The notes under the pieces are model-generated. The model did no database searches, had not been told where the DNA came from, and saw only the letters and a program-made list of their open reading frames with translations. 64,000 nt of DNA from Bdellovibrionales bacterium (GTDB lineage: Bacteria > Bdellovibrionota > UBA1018 > CAIMNF01), in contig JAFEAO010000002.1 in assembly GCA_018266375.1 (NCBI GenBank), forward strand, positions 82,991-146,990. The letters are read 5' to 3'. Position 1 is the first letter of the stretch. The number at the start of each line of letters is the position of its first letter. A program made the translations under genes and the position numbers. Positions 43,502 through 52,754 of the stretch are shown here, one piece after another.

Positions 43502-43825
43502 CTAATTATTCTTGGCGTTGTAAAAATCGCGGACGTCTTGCGCCTGTTTGCGGATCGCTTCGACATCGTCCTTTGCCCACGACGCCGGGAAGAAATATTC
43601 GCGGCTGCTGACCACGACCCGCACTCCGCGAGTCAGATGGAGTTTGCCTTCGTTTGGGTCATAATCCTGGGGAAGGTCCGGACTCTTGCGCGTAGTGCTA
43701 GGTGCGACCGCGTGGATGCGGACGTCCGGCAAATCTCGCAGCTCGTCCTCCAAGAAGTAGAGGAGGTATTCGACGTCGATATCCATCGAAACTTTATGTC
43801 CGGCTTGTTTAATGGCGCGCTCCAT
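43502..43825 (-). CDS. Small cytoplasmic protein of unknown function
   Basis: 107 aa, no signal peptide. It has a charged N-terminal helix and a central LHLTRGVRVVVSSREYFFPASW that looks like a beta hairpin. The frame is kept, an ATG is present and crcB follows 35 bp later. I recognise no family. Confidence 0.6.
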   Translation of the reverse strand: MERAIKQAGHKVSMDIDVEYLLYFLEDELRDLPDVRIHAVAPSTTRKSPDLPQDYDPNEGKLHLTRGVRVVVSSREYFFPASWAKDDVEAIRKQAQDVRDFYNAKNN

Positions 43826-43875
43826 AATGCCTGAGAGCTTGACCGATCAGTCGCAGGGTCGCAATATAAATAGTG

Positions 43876-44673
43876 ATGCAAATGCCGAAAACCGACACAT
43901 GGAATCCCCAGCAGTATCACGCGTTCCAGAAAGAGCGCTCCGCGCCTTTCTTTGATCTTCTCGAGTTGATTCATCGCGACGATAAACGCTTGAAGCACGC
44001 GATTGATCTGGGCTGCGGGACGGGCGAGCTGACCAAAATTCTTCAGGTCAATCTCGAGATCCAGGAGGTCATCGGGATCGACACCTCGGCTGCGATGCTC
44101 GAAAAATGCAAAGAGCATGAAGACACAAATTTAAAATTCAAACTTCAATCGATCGAGGAGGCGCTTTTACAGTCGCCGGCCGAATCGCAGGATTTGGTTT
44201 TCTCAAACGCCTCGCTTCAGTGGTGCGACGATCACGAGAGCTTGTTTCAGCAAATTTTCCGCGCGCTGAAAAAGGGCGGCCAAGTCGCGATTCAAATACC
44301 GGCTAACCACGATTATCCGACTCACTTGATTGCGAAAGAACTCGCGGAGTCTCCGGCTTACGCGAAGTTCTTTCCGCGGAAGGCGCGCGAGAGTTCGGTG
44401 CTCACGCCGGAGAAATACGCGAAGCTTCTATTTAGGCTCGGGTTCCACGAGCAGCACGTTCACCTGCAGGTGTATCCGCACGTGTTGAAGTCGCGCGATG
44501 AAGTCGTGGAATGGGTAAAAGGCACGATGCTCACGTATTACGAAAAAATGATCGGATCTGCGCAGTATCCACAATTCTTGAAAGACTTCCAAACCAATCT
44601 GTTCTTAGTCCTTCAAGACGAGAAGCCGTTTTTCTATCCGTTTAAGCGCGTACACATCTGGGCGCGTAAGTAG
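43876..44673 (+). CDS. SAM-dependent methyltransferase, trans-aconitate 2-methyltransferase-like
   Basis: 265 aa. Class I fold: motif I AIDLGCGTGELTKIL, VIGIDTSAAMLEKCK, DLVFSNASLQWCDDH and GGQVAIQIPANHDYPTH. The ASLQW and IPANHD pair is characteristic of the Tam/BioC-like branch. The C-terminal half (HLQVYPHVLKSRDEVVEWVKGTMLTYY) also matches Tam. Several starts are possible (GTG 43873, ATG 43876 and ATG 43882). Confidence 0.82.
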   Translation: MQMPKTDTWNPQQYHAFQKERSAPFFDLLELIHRDDKRLKHAIDLGCGTGELTKILQVNLEIQEVIGIDTSAAMLEKCKEHEDTNLKFKLQSIEEALLQSPAESQDLVFSNASLQWCDDHESLFQQIFRALKKGGQVAIQIPANHDYPTHLIAKELAESPAYAKFFPRKARESSVLTPEKYAKLLFRLGFHEQHVHLQVYPHVLKSRDEVVEWVKGTMLTYYEKMIGSAQYPQFLKDFQTNLFLVLQDEKPFFYPFKRVHIWARK

Positions 44674-44678
44674 CCGCC

Positions 44679-46289
44679 TTAGAGCGTGTAACCGAGGCCT
44701 ACGCTCGTCATCAAGCGGTCGTAGGTGTACGAGGCATCCACGGTCGACGAGTTCTTGATGTAGGAGAGGTCCGCCAAGAGCGAAAGTTTCAGGCTGAGGA
44801 TTTTCGACATCCCGATGTGGAACGAGTAGTTTTTATCTTTACGCGCGAGCGTCGACTTTGAATAATTCGAGCTCAAGTAATCGATCGACTGCGTGATCAC
44901 GATTTGCGATCCCACGTTCATCGCATTGCTAATGCCCAAGCCCCAGGCACCGTAGTAAAACTCGATGCCGTTTGTGGCGTTGGTCTCGTACGTCGCGGTA
45001 AAGCCCGGATTCAAGAACCTATTGGTGGCATCGTTCCGCACGGTGACGCGCAAGTTATAGTCGGTGCCTGAGAGATTCGGGTCGATATAAAAGGTCTGAG
45101 AGCGCAAGTTGGCTTCGCTCTCTAAACGCCAGGTGCGATCGAGTTGATGGCGGAAGTAGGCCCCGCCGCCGCCGTTGAAGCTGTATTTTTGATACTGGTA
45201 ACCGCTATTGGTATTGAGCGAGTCCACCAAAGAGTTTTGGAATGTAAAGTTGCTTTCAAACTTCAAGCCGCCGCTCGTGCGCGCGAGAGTCATGTAGTTA
45301 AAGTACAAACTCGCATTGTTAGTGAAGTACTGGAAGCCTTTGGTGCCCTGATTGAAGTTATAGTTATAAGTCGCGCGATAACCGGCAACCCATTGAATCG
45401 TGTCGAGCGGCGCACTCATGTAACCGCCGCCACCCGAGAAGTTCATCTTCATGGTCGATGGGTTTGATCCGGCAACCTGGTTGGTTACGCCCGATGGAAG
45501 CTGCTGCACGTTTGAATCGTACTGCGTGAGGAGGGCGACATTACCGAACCATTGCCCCAGACTGAAGGGCTCGAGCATTTTGGTGGTCGCGTCCGCGATG
45601 TTTTTCGAGAGATCGTTTTTACCGCGTCTTTTGGTAATGCGCTGAACGTCGACCAACTCTTGAATCGCCTGTGGGCCGTTATTGAGCTTGAAGTAGGTAA
45701 TCCCCAAGTAGTAGCGAGCGATGAGCTCGATATCTTGGATGCCGGAATTCGCGGCGACCGTGAAATTGCGTTCGGCATCCGAAAAATTGTTGGTGTTGTA
45801 GTTGGTGAGACCCAAGTACAGGTTCGCGGCACCGACGTTGAATCCGAGATCGATCGATTTTTGGAATAATTTTTTGGCTTCCTCGTGCCTGCCTTCCTTA
45901 TCTAGAACCGACGCGAGCTCGAACGCGTATGGCCCGCGATCTTTGGGCTGCGACACTTGATAGAGGCGCTTGTAAACTTCGAACGATTTCTCGGGTTGGT
46001 CCGTTCCTTTAAGCGTGAGAGCCTTGAGTTCCAGATACTCGATGTTTTTTGGCGACTCTTTAATAAGGCCGTCCAGTATCTCCAGGGTCTTTTGGGTTTG
46101 CTTTCTATTATATGCAATGACCGCTTCGGCGTAGCGCGATTCCTGGCCTAAGCCCGGGTGGGAGTCCTCAGCGTCAGCCAAGTCTTCAGCGTGACTTAAA
46201 GAGTTAAATTGAAAAAATATAATAAATCCAACCGTGAGTAACCATTGGCAATTGGCTGAAAAGCTTGGTGTGTGTCGTCGATGACTCAT
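44679..46289 (-). CDS. TPR plus outer-membrane beta-barrel protein
   Basis: 536 aa. A signal peptide ends near SLSHA. Residues about 50-235 form TPR-like helical repeats (AVIAYNRKQTQKTLEILDGL, YAFELASVLDKEGRHEEAKK and AANLYLGLTNYNTNNFSDAE). From about residue 240 to the end there are amphipathic strands ending in SVGLGYTL, a barrel of roughly 12-14 strands. This periplasmic-TPR/barrel layout recalls Slam (surface lipoprotein assembly modulator) and polysaccharide exporters, but identity is not shown. It is divergent from the FecR-domain gene with only 37 bp between starts. Confidence 0.75.
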   Translation of the reverse strand: MSHRRHTPSFSANCQWLLTVGFIIFFQFNSLSHAEDLADAEDSHPGLGQESRYAEAVIAYNRKQTQKTLEILDGLIKESPKNIEYLELKALTLKGTDQPEKSFEVYKRLYQVSQPKDRGPYAFELASVLDKEGRHEEAKKLFQKSIDLGFNVGAANLYLGLTNYNTNNFSDAERNFTVAANSGIQDIELIARYYLGITYFKLNNGPQAIQELVDVQRITKRRGKNDLSKNIADATTKMLEPFSLGQWFGNVALLTQYDSNVQQLPSGVTNQVAGSNPSTMKMNFSGGGGYMSAPLDTIQWVAGYRATYNYNFNQGTKGFQYFTNNASLYFNYMTLARTSGGLKFESNFTFQNSLVDSLNTNSGYQYQKYSFNGGGGAYFRHQLDRTWRLESEANLRSQTFYIDPNLSGTDYNLRVTVRNDATNRFLNPGFTATYETNATNGIEFYYGAWGLGISNAMNVGSQIVITQSIDYLSSNYSKSTLARKDKNYSFHIGMSKILSLKLSLLADLSYIKNSSTVDASYTYDRLMTSVGLGYTL

Positions 46290-46313
46290 TTACTAACGAT
46301 GGTACACTGACGA

Positions 46314-46319
46314 TATAAT
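46314..46319 (+). promoter_or_regulatory. TATAAT -10 box of the FecR-domain gene, predicted leaderless
   Basis: TATAAT lies 7 nt before ATG 46327 within a 37 bp divergent gap. No good -35 or Shine-Dalgarno is seen. Confidence 0.45.
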
Positions 46320-46326
46320 AATAGCT

Positions 46327-47325
46327 ATGCAGACCGTAAGCGGGTTGACCGTTATTATTTTGTCGTTCCTTGCTCTTTCCGTGGAGTCACACGCCTTGGA
46401 CCGAGACAAGCCGATTGAAGGCGTGGCCGGTGAGGTGGTGAGTGTCCATGGAGTCGTGTACGTCAGGCAGGACGTGGCGAGAGGACAGGCGCCCGCATCG
46501 ATCCAGATCAAACCGGGGCAGAACGTCTTTCAAGCGGACGTCATCAATACCGGCAGCGACGGCGCGATTAAGATTCTATTAAAGGACAAGTCGATCATCG
46601 ATCTGGGGCCTTCATCTTCGTTTAAGATCGCCGACTTCAAAGTCAAAGACGGAGCAAACCGCGAAGTGAACCTTGATATGGCGTTCGGCCGCTTGCGGGT
46701 CGCGGTGACCAAAAAGCTTAAAGGCGACGGCAAGTTTAACGTGAAAACGAAAGCCGCGACCATGGGTGTCCGTGGTACGGAATTCGTGGTGAAATCCGAT
46801 CTCGGTTTTGCCGGAAAGGGTGCGAACGCACCGAAGACCGACGTGACCGTGCTTCAAGGTAAGGTCGACGTCGCGTCTGCTCCGACCACTTCGGGCGCAC
46901 CTAGCGCTCCGATTCAGAGTCTGACCGCAGGCGGACGAATTTCAACGACTCTCGGCTCTGCTCCGGCTCCGGTGATTCAACTCAATAACTCACAGATGCA
47001 AAGTGTTGCTAGTATCGGAAAAGTGGCGGACAACACCTTCGCGAAGGCCGTAACCCTCGAACAACAACCCGATGAAAACTCATCTTCGAGTCGATCTCCC
47101 GCGTCGAATGACGGGACAAATTCTAGTTCGAGCTCTAAACCTGCAGATGCACCGGCGGGTTCGCTCCAAGCGGCAGTAGCAAACCTCGCGGTTCAAGCCC
47201 CGACCGTACCGGTTTCGTTTTCAGAAATCGGCGTGCCGGGTGCACCAAGCGTGACCACCGCGACCAACTCGGCAGTAAACCAAGTCAACCGCTCATATCG
47301 GGTGACCGTCATTGTTGGGCAGTAG
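46327..47325 (+). CDS. Exported FecR-domain protein
   Basis: 332 aa. A signal peptide (ends VESHALDR) is followed by a FecR domain (about residues 35-170): GEVVSVHGVVYVR, DVINTGSDGAIKILLKDKSIIDLG, GRLRVAV and VKTKAATMGVRGTEFVV, all typical. The C-terminal 130 residues are Ser/Ala/Pro-rich and flexible. There is no N-terminal anti-sigma zinc domain and no TM, so it is a periplasmic or surface FecR protein rather than a FecR/FecI anti-sigma factor. It starts the run of exported genes that continues to 54.5 kb. Confidence 0.85.
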   Translation: MQTVSGLTVIILSFLALSVESHALDRDKPIEGVAGEVVSVHGVVYVRQDVARGQAPASIQIKPGQNVFQADVINTGSDGAIKILLKDKSIIDLGPSSSFKIADFKVKDGANREVNLDMAFGRLRVAVTKKLKGDGKFNVKTKAATMGVRGTEFVVKSDLGFAGKGANAPKTDVTVLQGKVDVASAPTTSGAPSAPIQSLTAGGRISTTLGSAPAPVIQLNNSQMQSVASIGKVADNTFAKAVTLEQQPDENSSSSRSPASNDGTNSSSSSKPADAPAGSLQAAVANLAVQAPTVPVSFSEIGVPGAPSVTTATNSAVNQVNRSYRVTVIVGQ

Positions 47326-47361
47326 GCTTAAGATGTAAACGTGAAGGATTTAGAGAGACGT

Positions 47362-48699
47362 ATGTTGAACCTGGGTAACCAAAGTATCGCTGTGTTTGCG
47401 CTCGCACTCGTGGTGAGCTCGTGCTCCATGAAAGACCGCGACGTCAATTATGGCGTGAGCGTTTCTTTCCCTAATGTCGCGCGTTCCGGTTTCGCCGACA
47501 ATGCGGTCATCGACGGTACGACCACGACAAACGGCAACGGATTCATTACCCCGACTTCTCTTGCGGATTTTCAATGTTTCGCACTCAACATCACCGGCCC
47601 GGGTTTGAAGTCCGATCCGCGTTTTGGTTGCAATGATCCGGCAAAAGGGATGGGTCTCATTGCGGGCATGGCTCCGGTATCCGGAGGCCGTGTCGAAGCG
47701 ATGGTGCCAGCCGGTGCCAGCCGTACGATCCAGCTCATCGGTCTTCAAAGCACCGTGGGTTGCCCGTCGTTCGAGGAGCTTCTTTCAAGAATCGATCCGA
47801 CCACGGGCCACGGTGGAATGGACGGAGTCGGTGACGCTTACCTTTTGGGCCAAACCACGATTGATGTTTTTGGCGACGTGACCGTAAACATCCAAGCGCA
47901 GTTCGATCCGAACGCGAAAATGTTTAATGGTTGCGATGGCGGCGGTGGACAAAAAACTCTAGTTTTCAGTTCGCCGAACGAGCGCCACGTGGTATTGCGC
48001 GGAAGTAATGCGTGCGTGCCGTTTCAAATTGAAGCGCACGGACATTACAACGTCGATACGGTGATGCCGGCGGTGGTTCCCACCATTGGAGTCATTGTTC
48101 CTTTCACCGGATACGTAGCGCTTTACACGGATTCGCAGTGTAACACTCTGTACACTGACAATCCGTCCGCGAGTCCTGCCCCATCGCCACTTCAGTTTGC
48201 AGCGACTCAAGGTTTTATCCCGCTTTGGATTAGAGTGAGTCCGGAAGTGACTTCGTTCACGGCGCAAGCGGTGTCGACGAGCACCGAGTGGCTGCAGCCG
48301 ACCGTCACCTACCAAGCCGTGGATCAAATGATCGGCGTCACGCCGATGCCTTCGCCGGGGACGTGCGCGTCGCTTTCGGTACGTCTGATCGACCAAGGCG
48401 GTTTATTCACGAACATGCCTACGGGTAAAGCGATCGACATGCGGGTCTATAACAACACGACAAACGGGTCGACTTACAGTTCGACTGAGTTTTATCTCGA
48501 TGCGGTCGACTGTGCCAACCAGAGGAATAAACTTTCGCCTCAGGCACTTTCAAACGGTGACCACCAGCTCAAATATCTGTTTTCTTTCACTAACGGATCG
48601 AATCTCTACATTCGGAACCCGGTGACGGAACACGTGAACATCAGCTTCTCGGGAACAGACGATGCGATCGCGCCGTCAAATATGAGCTATACATTCTAG
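47362..48699 (+). CDS. Large lipoprotein of unknown function
   Basis: 445 aa. Lipobox VVSSC gives Cys21. The rest is predicted beta-rich with Cys pairs (CNDPAKG, CPSFEELL, CDGGGG and CVPF), low in Lys and high in Thr/Ser/Pro. Start ATG 47362 is preferred (GAGAG 5 nt upstream, proper signal peptide) over GTG 47341. It follows the FecR gene by 36 bp and likely shares its transcript. No family is recognised. Confidence 0.72.
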   Translation: MLNLGNQSIAVFALALVVSSCSMKDRDVNYGVSVSFPNVARSGFADNAVIDGTTTTNGNGFITPTSLADFQCFALNITGPGLKSDPRFGCNDPAKGMGLIAGMAPVSGGRVEAMVPAGASRTIQLIGLQSTVGCPSFEELLSRIDPTTGHGGMDGVGDAYLLGQTTIDVFGDVTVNIQAQFDPNAKMFNGCDGGGGQKTLVFSSPNERHVVLRGSNACVPFQIEAHGHYNVDTVMPAVVPTIGVIVPFTGYVALYTDSQCNTLYTDNPSASPAPSPLQFAATQGFIPLWIRVSPEVTSFTAQAVSTSTEWLQPTVTYQAVDQMIGVTPMPSPGTCASLSVRLIDQGGLFTNMPTGKAIDMRVYNNTTNGSTYSSTEFYLDAVDCANQRNKLSPQALSNGDHQLKYLFSFTNGSNLYIRNPVTEHVNISFSGTDDAIAPSNMSYTF

Positions 48700-48823
48700 C
48701 TGTGAATCCTTTGAAAGCGGCGGAGTGCAGGTCGATTCTCGCAACGCTCTCTGCCAAGCAGTTGTTCGCACCGACCGGTTGAAACTCTAGCTTCTTAAAG
48801 GTAAAATAAAACAGGGGGGGAGT

Positions 48824-49219
48824 ATGCTTTTAAAACCAGCGCTCGGAGTTTTTGTCGTTTTTTCAGTCGTAGTTTTAGTGATGACGGCGAGCGCTTGTAT
48901 TTCTCCCAATTCATTTCAATATGATGCTTCAACCTATGGCACAACCACCGGGAGTGGGGTCGGCGGAACGATTACGGCACGCGATATTTTTCAAACCCAG
49001 TGCTATGCCTGTCACAGCCCGGGCGGGAGTTTTCCCGATTTGACCGTAAACGACCAGGTCCTGGTGGGTCAGGGCTTGGTGACTCCGGGCGATCCGAGTA
49101 GTTCTTACCTCATTTTAAAGGTGGAGGGTCTCTCGGGCTCGATTATGCCTAAAGCGCCTTATTCGCCATTATCCAACGCACAGATCCAGGTCCTCAAAGA
49201 CTGGGTAAACACACTCTAG
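48824..49219 (+). CDS. Cytochrome-c-domain lipoprotein
   Basis: 131 aa. Lipobox TASAC (Cys25). A haem-attachment motif CYACH follows ARDIFQTQ, with a later SIMPKAPYSPLSNAQIQVLKDWV that supplies the axial Met and the last helix. This is the small single-haem domain common in planctomycete and myxobacterial secreted proteins. GGGGGGAG precedes ATG. It is lipid-anchored, so it would pass electrons at a membrane surface. Confidence 0.88.
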   Translation: MLLKPALGVFVVFSVVVLVMTASACISPNSFQYDASTYGTTTGSGVGGTITARDIFQTQCYACHSPGGSFPDLTVNDQVLVGQGLVTPGDPSSSYLILKVEGLSGSIMPKAPYSPLSNAQIQVLKDWVNTL

Positions 49220-49386
49220 GTCTGATGAGCTAACTCCTTGTATTTATTAAATTAAGATTATTTAACTGATTTAATTCTTTATTGTACCATTTAGCTCCAG
49301 TATAGTTGTTATATACACAGACGTTGTGTGAAATCGCTGCCAGGGGAAAGTGATACAGGATTCGATACGCGTTCGGGGGGGGTTAG
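49220..49386. other. AT-rich gap before the haem/DUF1588-like gene
   Basis: 167 bp, AT-rich in its first 100 bp, ending in a G-run that serves as ribosome site. TATAGT near 49296 could be a -10 box with a poor -35 (TTTATT). Nothing else is seen. Confidence 0.35.
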
Positions 49387-51000
49387 GTGTTGAAAACCAT
49401 AGCTGCAATACTGATTTCCTTGCCATTGTACGGACTGAGTCCGGCACAAGCGGCACCGCTTCATCCACAAGCGCTCTTCAAGCGTTGTTTTGCCCACGTC
49501 ACCGGAACCGTTCCAAGTTACGAGATGACAACTCGTTTGCAAACCCGCCTTGCCGGCATTAGCGGAGAGGACGCTCAACGCAGCAACGTTATCAATCTCT
49601 GCCTCGAAATTCTCAACAACACTTCGATCGCATCGAACGGAAGTTTTACCGCTCCGGTGTCGAGCACGTTTTTTACATCAGCCGAGCAAAGCGATCTGTT
49701 TGTAAAAACTTATTTGAACTTCGAACGGCTCTACGCGAGCTGGTTTGCGAAATCACTTTACGTCACGCGGGACGACTACCGGCTCACGAGTTACGTTCTG
49801 GATCGCGAGGGGCCGGCGCTTTATTGGAACGCAGCGACCTTCATCGCGGGACAAAAGGCGAGTTCGGTCGTCACGACCGCTCAGTTCTACCGTCCGATTC
49901 GGGGAGCGCCGAACTTAACAAGCTCCACTTCGCTCGCTTACTTTAAGACACTTTACTCGAGCAGTCGTGCTCAGACCGACATCGGTGGGATCTTTGTCGT
50001 GAGTCCGACGACGACGACTTATCCCGGCTTGGATCCAAACGCGATCGTGCGCCATGTGGGGCCGACGGTCGGACTTGAAGCGATGGCATCGACTTCGTTT
50101 CAATCGCTTGCCCGACGCGATCCACTGAGCACCTACTTCAGCATCTCATCGGACGGTTCCAGTCTGACCTCTTATACCAACAACTCCGGTAACCTGGTGA
50201 CGGGATACCTCACAGGCACAGCGGGTGGTGGGGTCTTAGGTTCCGCACCCTACGTGATGATGAACCTCTCTACTTATATCGGCGCTCAAGACGGCGGGCT
50301 CAAAGTTGCACGGGACTGGAGTACGTCTGTGATGGGCGACATGCTTTGCAAAACCACGCCGGCGCTTCGCTACGCGGATGGAGCAGGGGCGGTGCAATCC
50401 AACTTCGTCAACGGCGTATCGCCCCCGTTCCGCGGAGCTGCGAGTTGTATGCAGTGTCACGCGAACCTGGATCCGTTGGCGACCTCGATCCGTAACCTTC
50501 AGATTTCGGGTATTACCGAAATCAGCGATAATCGTAAGGGTGGGGGCGGCGATCAGGGCCTTGCCGGCACGGCATTTACCGACTTCCTCGCGAAGTGGCC
50601 GACCAACCAACCGGCGGAGACGGGGCTCGTCGACAAGGATACTAATTTTCACCTACGTCCGCCATCCGGAAAACTTTATTACCGTTCATTCGACGGTGCG
50701 CTCGTGAGCGTGCCGATCGCAAATGGCGTTGCCGACACCGGAGTCGCCATTGCAGGCACACGCGACTTCTACGCGTGCATGGTTTCCCGTTACTACAAAT
50801 ATTTTACCGGTCATGAAGTCAACCTCATGGACCCGGCGATCTCGGGACTGACTCTGACTTCGACCCAGGCCAACGAAAAAAATTACGTGGTCACGACCAG
50901 CGATAACTTCAAGGCCGGCACTCAAAACATCAAAGCGCTCTGGAGCACCATGTTCAACAGCGCCTGGTACCAGGACGCAACCTTTCAGGGGGCGCAATGA
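49387..51000 (+). CDS. Exported haem-motif protein with DUF1588/DUF1585-like C-terminus
   Basis: 537 aa from GTG 49387, with a signal peptide ending PAQAA. The N-terminal 300 residues are unrecognised. One c-type haem motif, CMQCH (Cys354, Cys357, His358), is followed by ANLDPLA, the form seen in DUF1588 (CxxCHxxxDPxG). Near the end FYACMVSRYYKYFTGHEVN resembles the DUF1585 motif. These domains occur with DUF1587/DUF1592 in planctomycetes and myxobacteria. Its stop overlaps the next ATG as ATGA. Confidence 0.75.
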   Translation: MLKTIAAILISLPLYGLSPAQAAPLHPQALFKRCFAHVTGTVPSYEMTTRLQTRLAGISGEDAQRSNVINLCLEILNNTSIASNGSFTAPVSSTFFTSAEQSDLFVKTYLNFERLYASWFAKSLYVTRDDYRLTSYVLDREGPALYWNAATFIAGQKASSVVTTAQFYRPIRGAPNLTSSTSLAYFKTLYSSSRAQTDIGGIFVVSPTTTTYPGLDPNAIVRHVGPTVGLEAMASTSFQSLARRDPLSTYFSISSDGSSLTSYTNNSGNLVTGYLTGTAGGGVLGSAPYVMMNLSTYIGAQDGGLKVARDWSTSVMGDMLCKTTPALRYADGAGAVQSNFVNGVSPPFRGAASCMQCHANLDPLATSIRNLQISGITEISDNRKGGGGDQGLAGTAFTDFLAKWPTNQPAETGLVDKDTNFHLRPPSGKLYYRSFDGALVSVPIANGVADTGVAIAGTRDFYACMVSRYYKYFTGHEVNLMDPAISGLTLTSTQANEKNYVVTTSDNFKAGTQNIKALWSTMFNSAWYQDATFQGAQ

Positions 51001-52745
51001 TAACTTCAAAGAGTTTCATTCTTCCGCTGATGGTGATGTTGGTTTCAACCGGGTGCAAAAACACGTCGACGGTTTCTCTGAAACCGATCTTGGGCTTTAA
51101 TGACTCCTTCTCAAACGGGAACCCGACGCCGAAGCCGGCTACGCCGACTCCGACGCCAATTCCACCGCCGTCGACTCCGACACCGACTCCGACACCGAAA
51201 CCGGTGACGCCGACTCCGGTTCCGGCAACACCGACTCCGACACCGAAACCGGTTCCAACGATGACGCCGGCTCCAGGCACGCCGACTCCGACACCGGTTG
51301 CGGCCAGTATCTCGTTTAATCCGGCGGGTCCCGTTCAGTTGGCAAATACGACGGTCGGCATGACCGGCACCGGTCAATCGTTTGCGGTTTCAAACCCAGG
51401 CGGGGTCTCGATCGCTTCTTGTTCGGCTGCGACCCTGACCGGCACCAACGCCGGTGAGTTTACTCTCACAAACGCGGGCATCTGTTCCGGCGGTATTGCC
51501 AAAGGCGCTTCGTGCTCGGGCACGATGGTCGTGACTCCGAAGCCGACGAGTGCGGGATTGAAATCCGCGACGCTCAGTTTGACCTGCGGAAGTATCTCGA
51601 AAACCGTGACTTTAAGTTACTCGGCCGCTGCGGCACCGACGCCCACTCCGATTCCGGCGACTCCGACTCCAACGCCGGCTCCGGCGAATATTTCATTCAA
51701 CCCGGCAGGCCCAGTGCCGCTCAGTAATACGACGGCGGGTACAACCGGTACAGGCCAGTCGTTTGCGGTCTCGAATACCGGTGCGGTCGCCATCGCTTCG
51801 TGCTCTACCGCGACTTTGTCAGGCGGAAACGCAGGCGAGTTTACCCTGACGGGAGCAAACATTTGCTCAGGCGGTATCGCGGGAGGCGCCGCTTGCACGG
51901 GCGTGATGGTCGTGACACCGAAGCCGACTTCAGCCGGCAGCAAATCAGCGACGCTCGGGTTGACCTGCGGGTCTTTGAGTAAAACCGTTTCAATTACTTA
52001 CACGGCGACTGCGGCACCGACGCCAACGCCGACACCGGGCGGTGGCGGCTCGGGCGAAGTCACGAGCACCACGCGCTTGATGGATCGCCGTCAGATTGTG
52101 CAGTATATTTTCGAACGCGTAAAACCGCTTGTCGATTCGACGATTCCGCAGTCCGAAGCGGATATTTGGAGAACGGCTTATTTTAACAATCTCACCGTTG
52201 CAAAAGTATTGCCGAGGACTGGTGAGCTTGGACGCGCCTGCATCTACGGCGAAATGATCTCGGCGACCAATCCGGCCGATGTCGGCGACTACGTTTGTCC
52301 CGCGGATCTCCAGTATAAAGAATTGGCTCAGTTCAATCCGGATAACGTGATCCCGCAAGATACCGGCGGACGGATCCTAAGCCAGGTGTCGTTGTGCGAA
52401 GGGGTAGCACTTTTCGGTACGAGCATTAAAGTCAACGGTACCGCGAAAACTTATTACTCAGTCGATGGCTTCAAGAGCAAGGTTGCCGACGCATCGGGTG
52501 TGGCGGTTTCGTCGGTCGGGTTCGCGAAATCGGGTTCGGTTTACACCGTGGCCACCGCTCAGCGCGCCTACATCATTGCCGCTTATCAACAGTTTTATCC
52601 GGGTGAAACCCCGTCTAGCACAGTGGTAGATAAACTCTCCGCCGTGGTGACGAGTACGTCCGCAAGCAGTACCGTCACAAGCGATCCGGCTTGGACGAAC
52701 TTGTTCTTGGCAATTTGCTTGTCGCCGGGATGGCAAAATTTATAA
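50997..52745 (+). CDS. PT-rich lipoprotein with two duplicated beta domains
   Basis: 582 aa. The signal peptide ends VSTGC (Cys20). Pro/Thr-rich linkers (residues 43-103, 212-231 and 339-348) separate two homologous domains at about 105-209 and 232-336. Each has four Cys at identical spacing (142/163/173/197 and 269/290/300/324) and an ISFNPAGPV start, resembling choice-of-anchor-D/HYDIN-like Ig folds. The unique C-terminal 230 residues begin TTRLMDRRQIVQYIFERVKP. The start is coupled (ATGA) to the haem protein and the next gene follows by 9 bp. Confidence 0.8.
   Translation: MITSKSFILPLMVMLVSTGCKNTSTVSLKPILGFNDSFSNGNPTPKPATPTPTPIPPPSTPTPTPTPKPVTPTPVPATPTPTPKPVPTMTPAPGTPTPTPVAASISFNPAGPVQLANTTVGMTGTGQSFAVSNPGGVSIASCSAATLTGTNAGEFTLTNAGICSGGIAKGASCSGTMVVTPKPTSAGLKSATLSLTCGSISKTVTLSYSAAAAPTPTPIPATPTPTPAPANISFNPAGPVPLSNTTAGTTGTGQSFAVSNTGAVAIASCSTATLSGGNAGEFTLTGANICSGGIAGGAACTGVMVVTPKPTSAGSKSATLGLTCGSLSKTVSITYTATAAPTPTPTPGGGGSGEVTSTTRLMDRRQIVQYIFERVKPLVDSTIPQSEADIWRTAYFNNLTVAKVLPRTGELGRACIYGEMISATNPADVGDYVCPADLQYKELAQFNPDNVIPQDTGGRILSQVSLCEGVALFGTSIKVNGTAKTYYSVDGFKSKVADASGVAVSSVGFAKSGSVYTVATAQRAYIIAAYQQFYPGETPSSTVVDKLSAVVTSTSASSTVTSDPAWTNLFLAICLSPGWQNL
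51309..52004 (+). repeat. Internal tandem duplication, 381 nt period
   Basis: The segments starting at 51309 and 51690 encode the two copies of the four-Cys domain plus linker. The DNA copies differ at roughly a quarter of positions by eye, so the duplication is old, while Cys spacing is unchanged. Confidence 0.8.
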
Positions 52746-52754
52746 GGAAATTAT

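Noticed and set aside
51115..51300. Short repeats as a possible CRISPR or microsatellite array
   Set aside because: They encode Pro/Thr linkers in frame within a lipoprotein, with no spacer structure.
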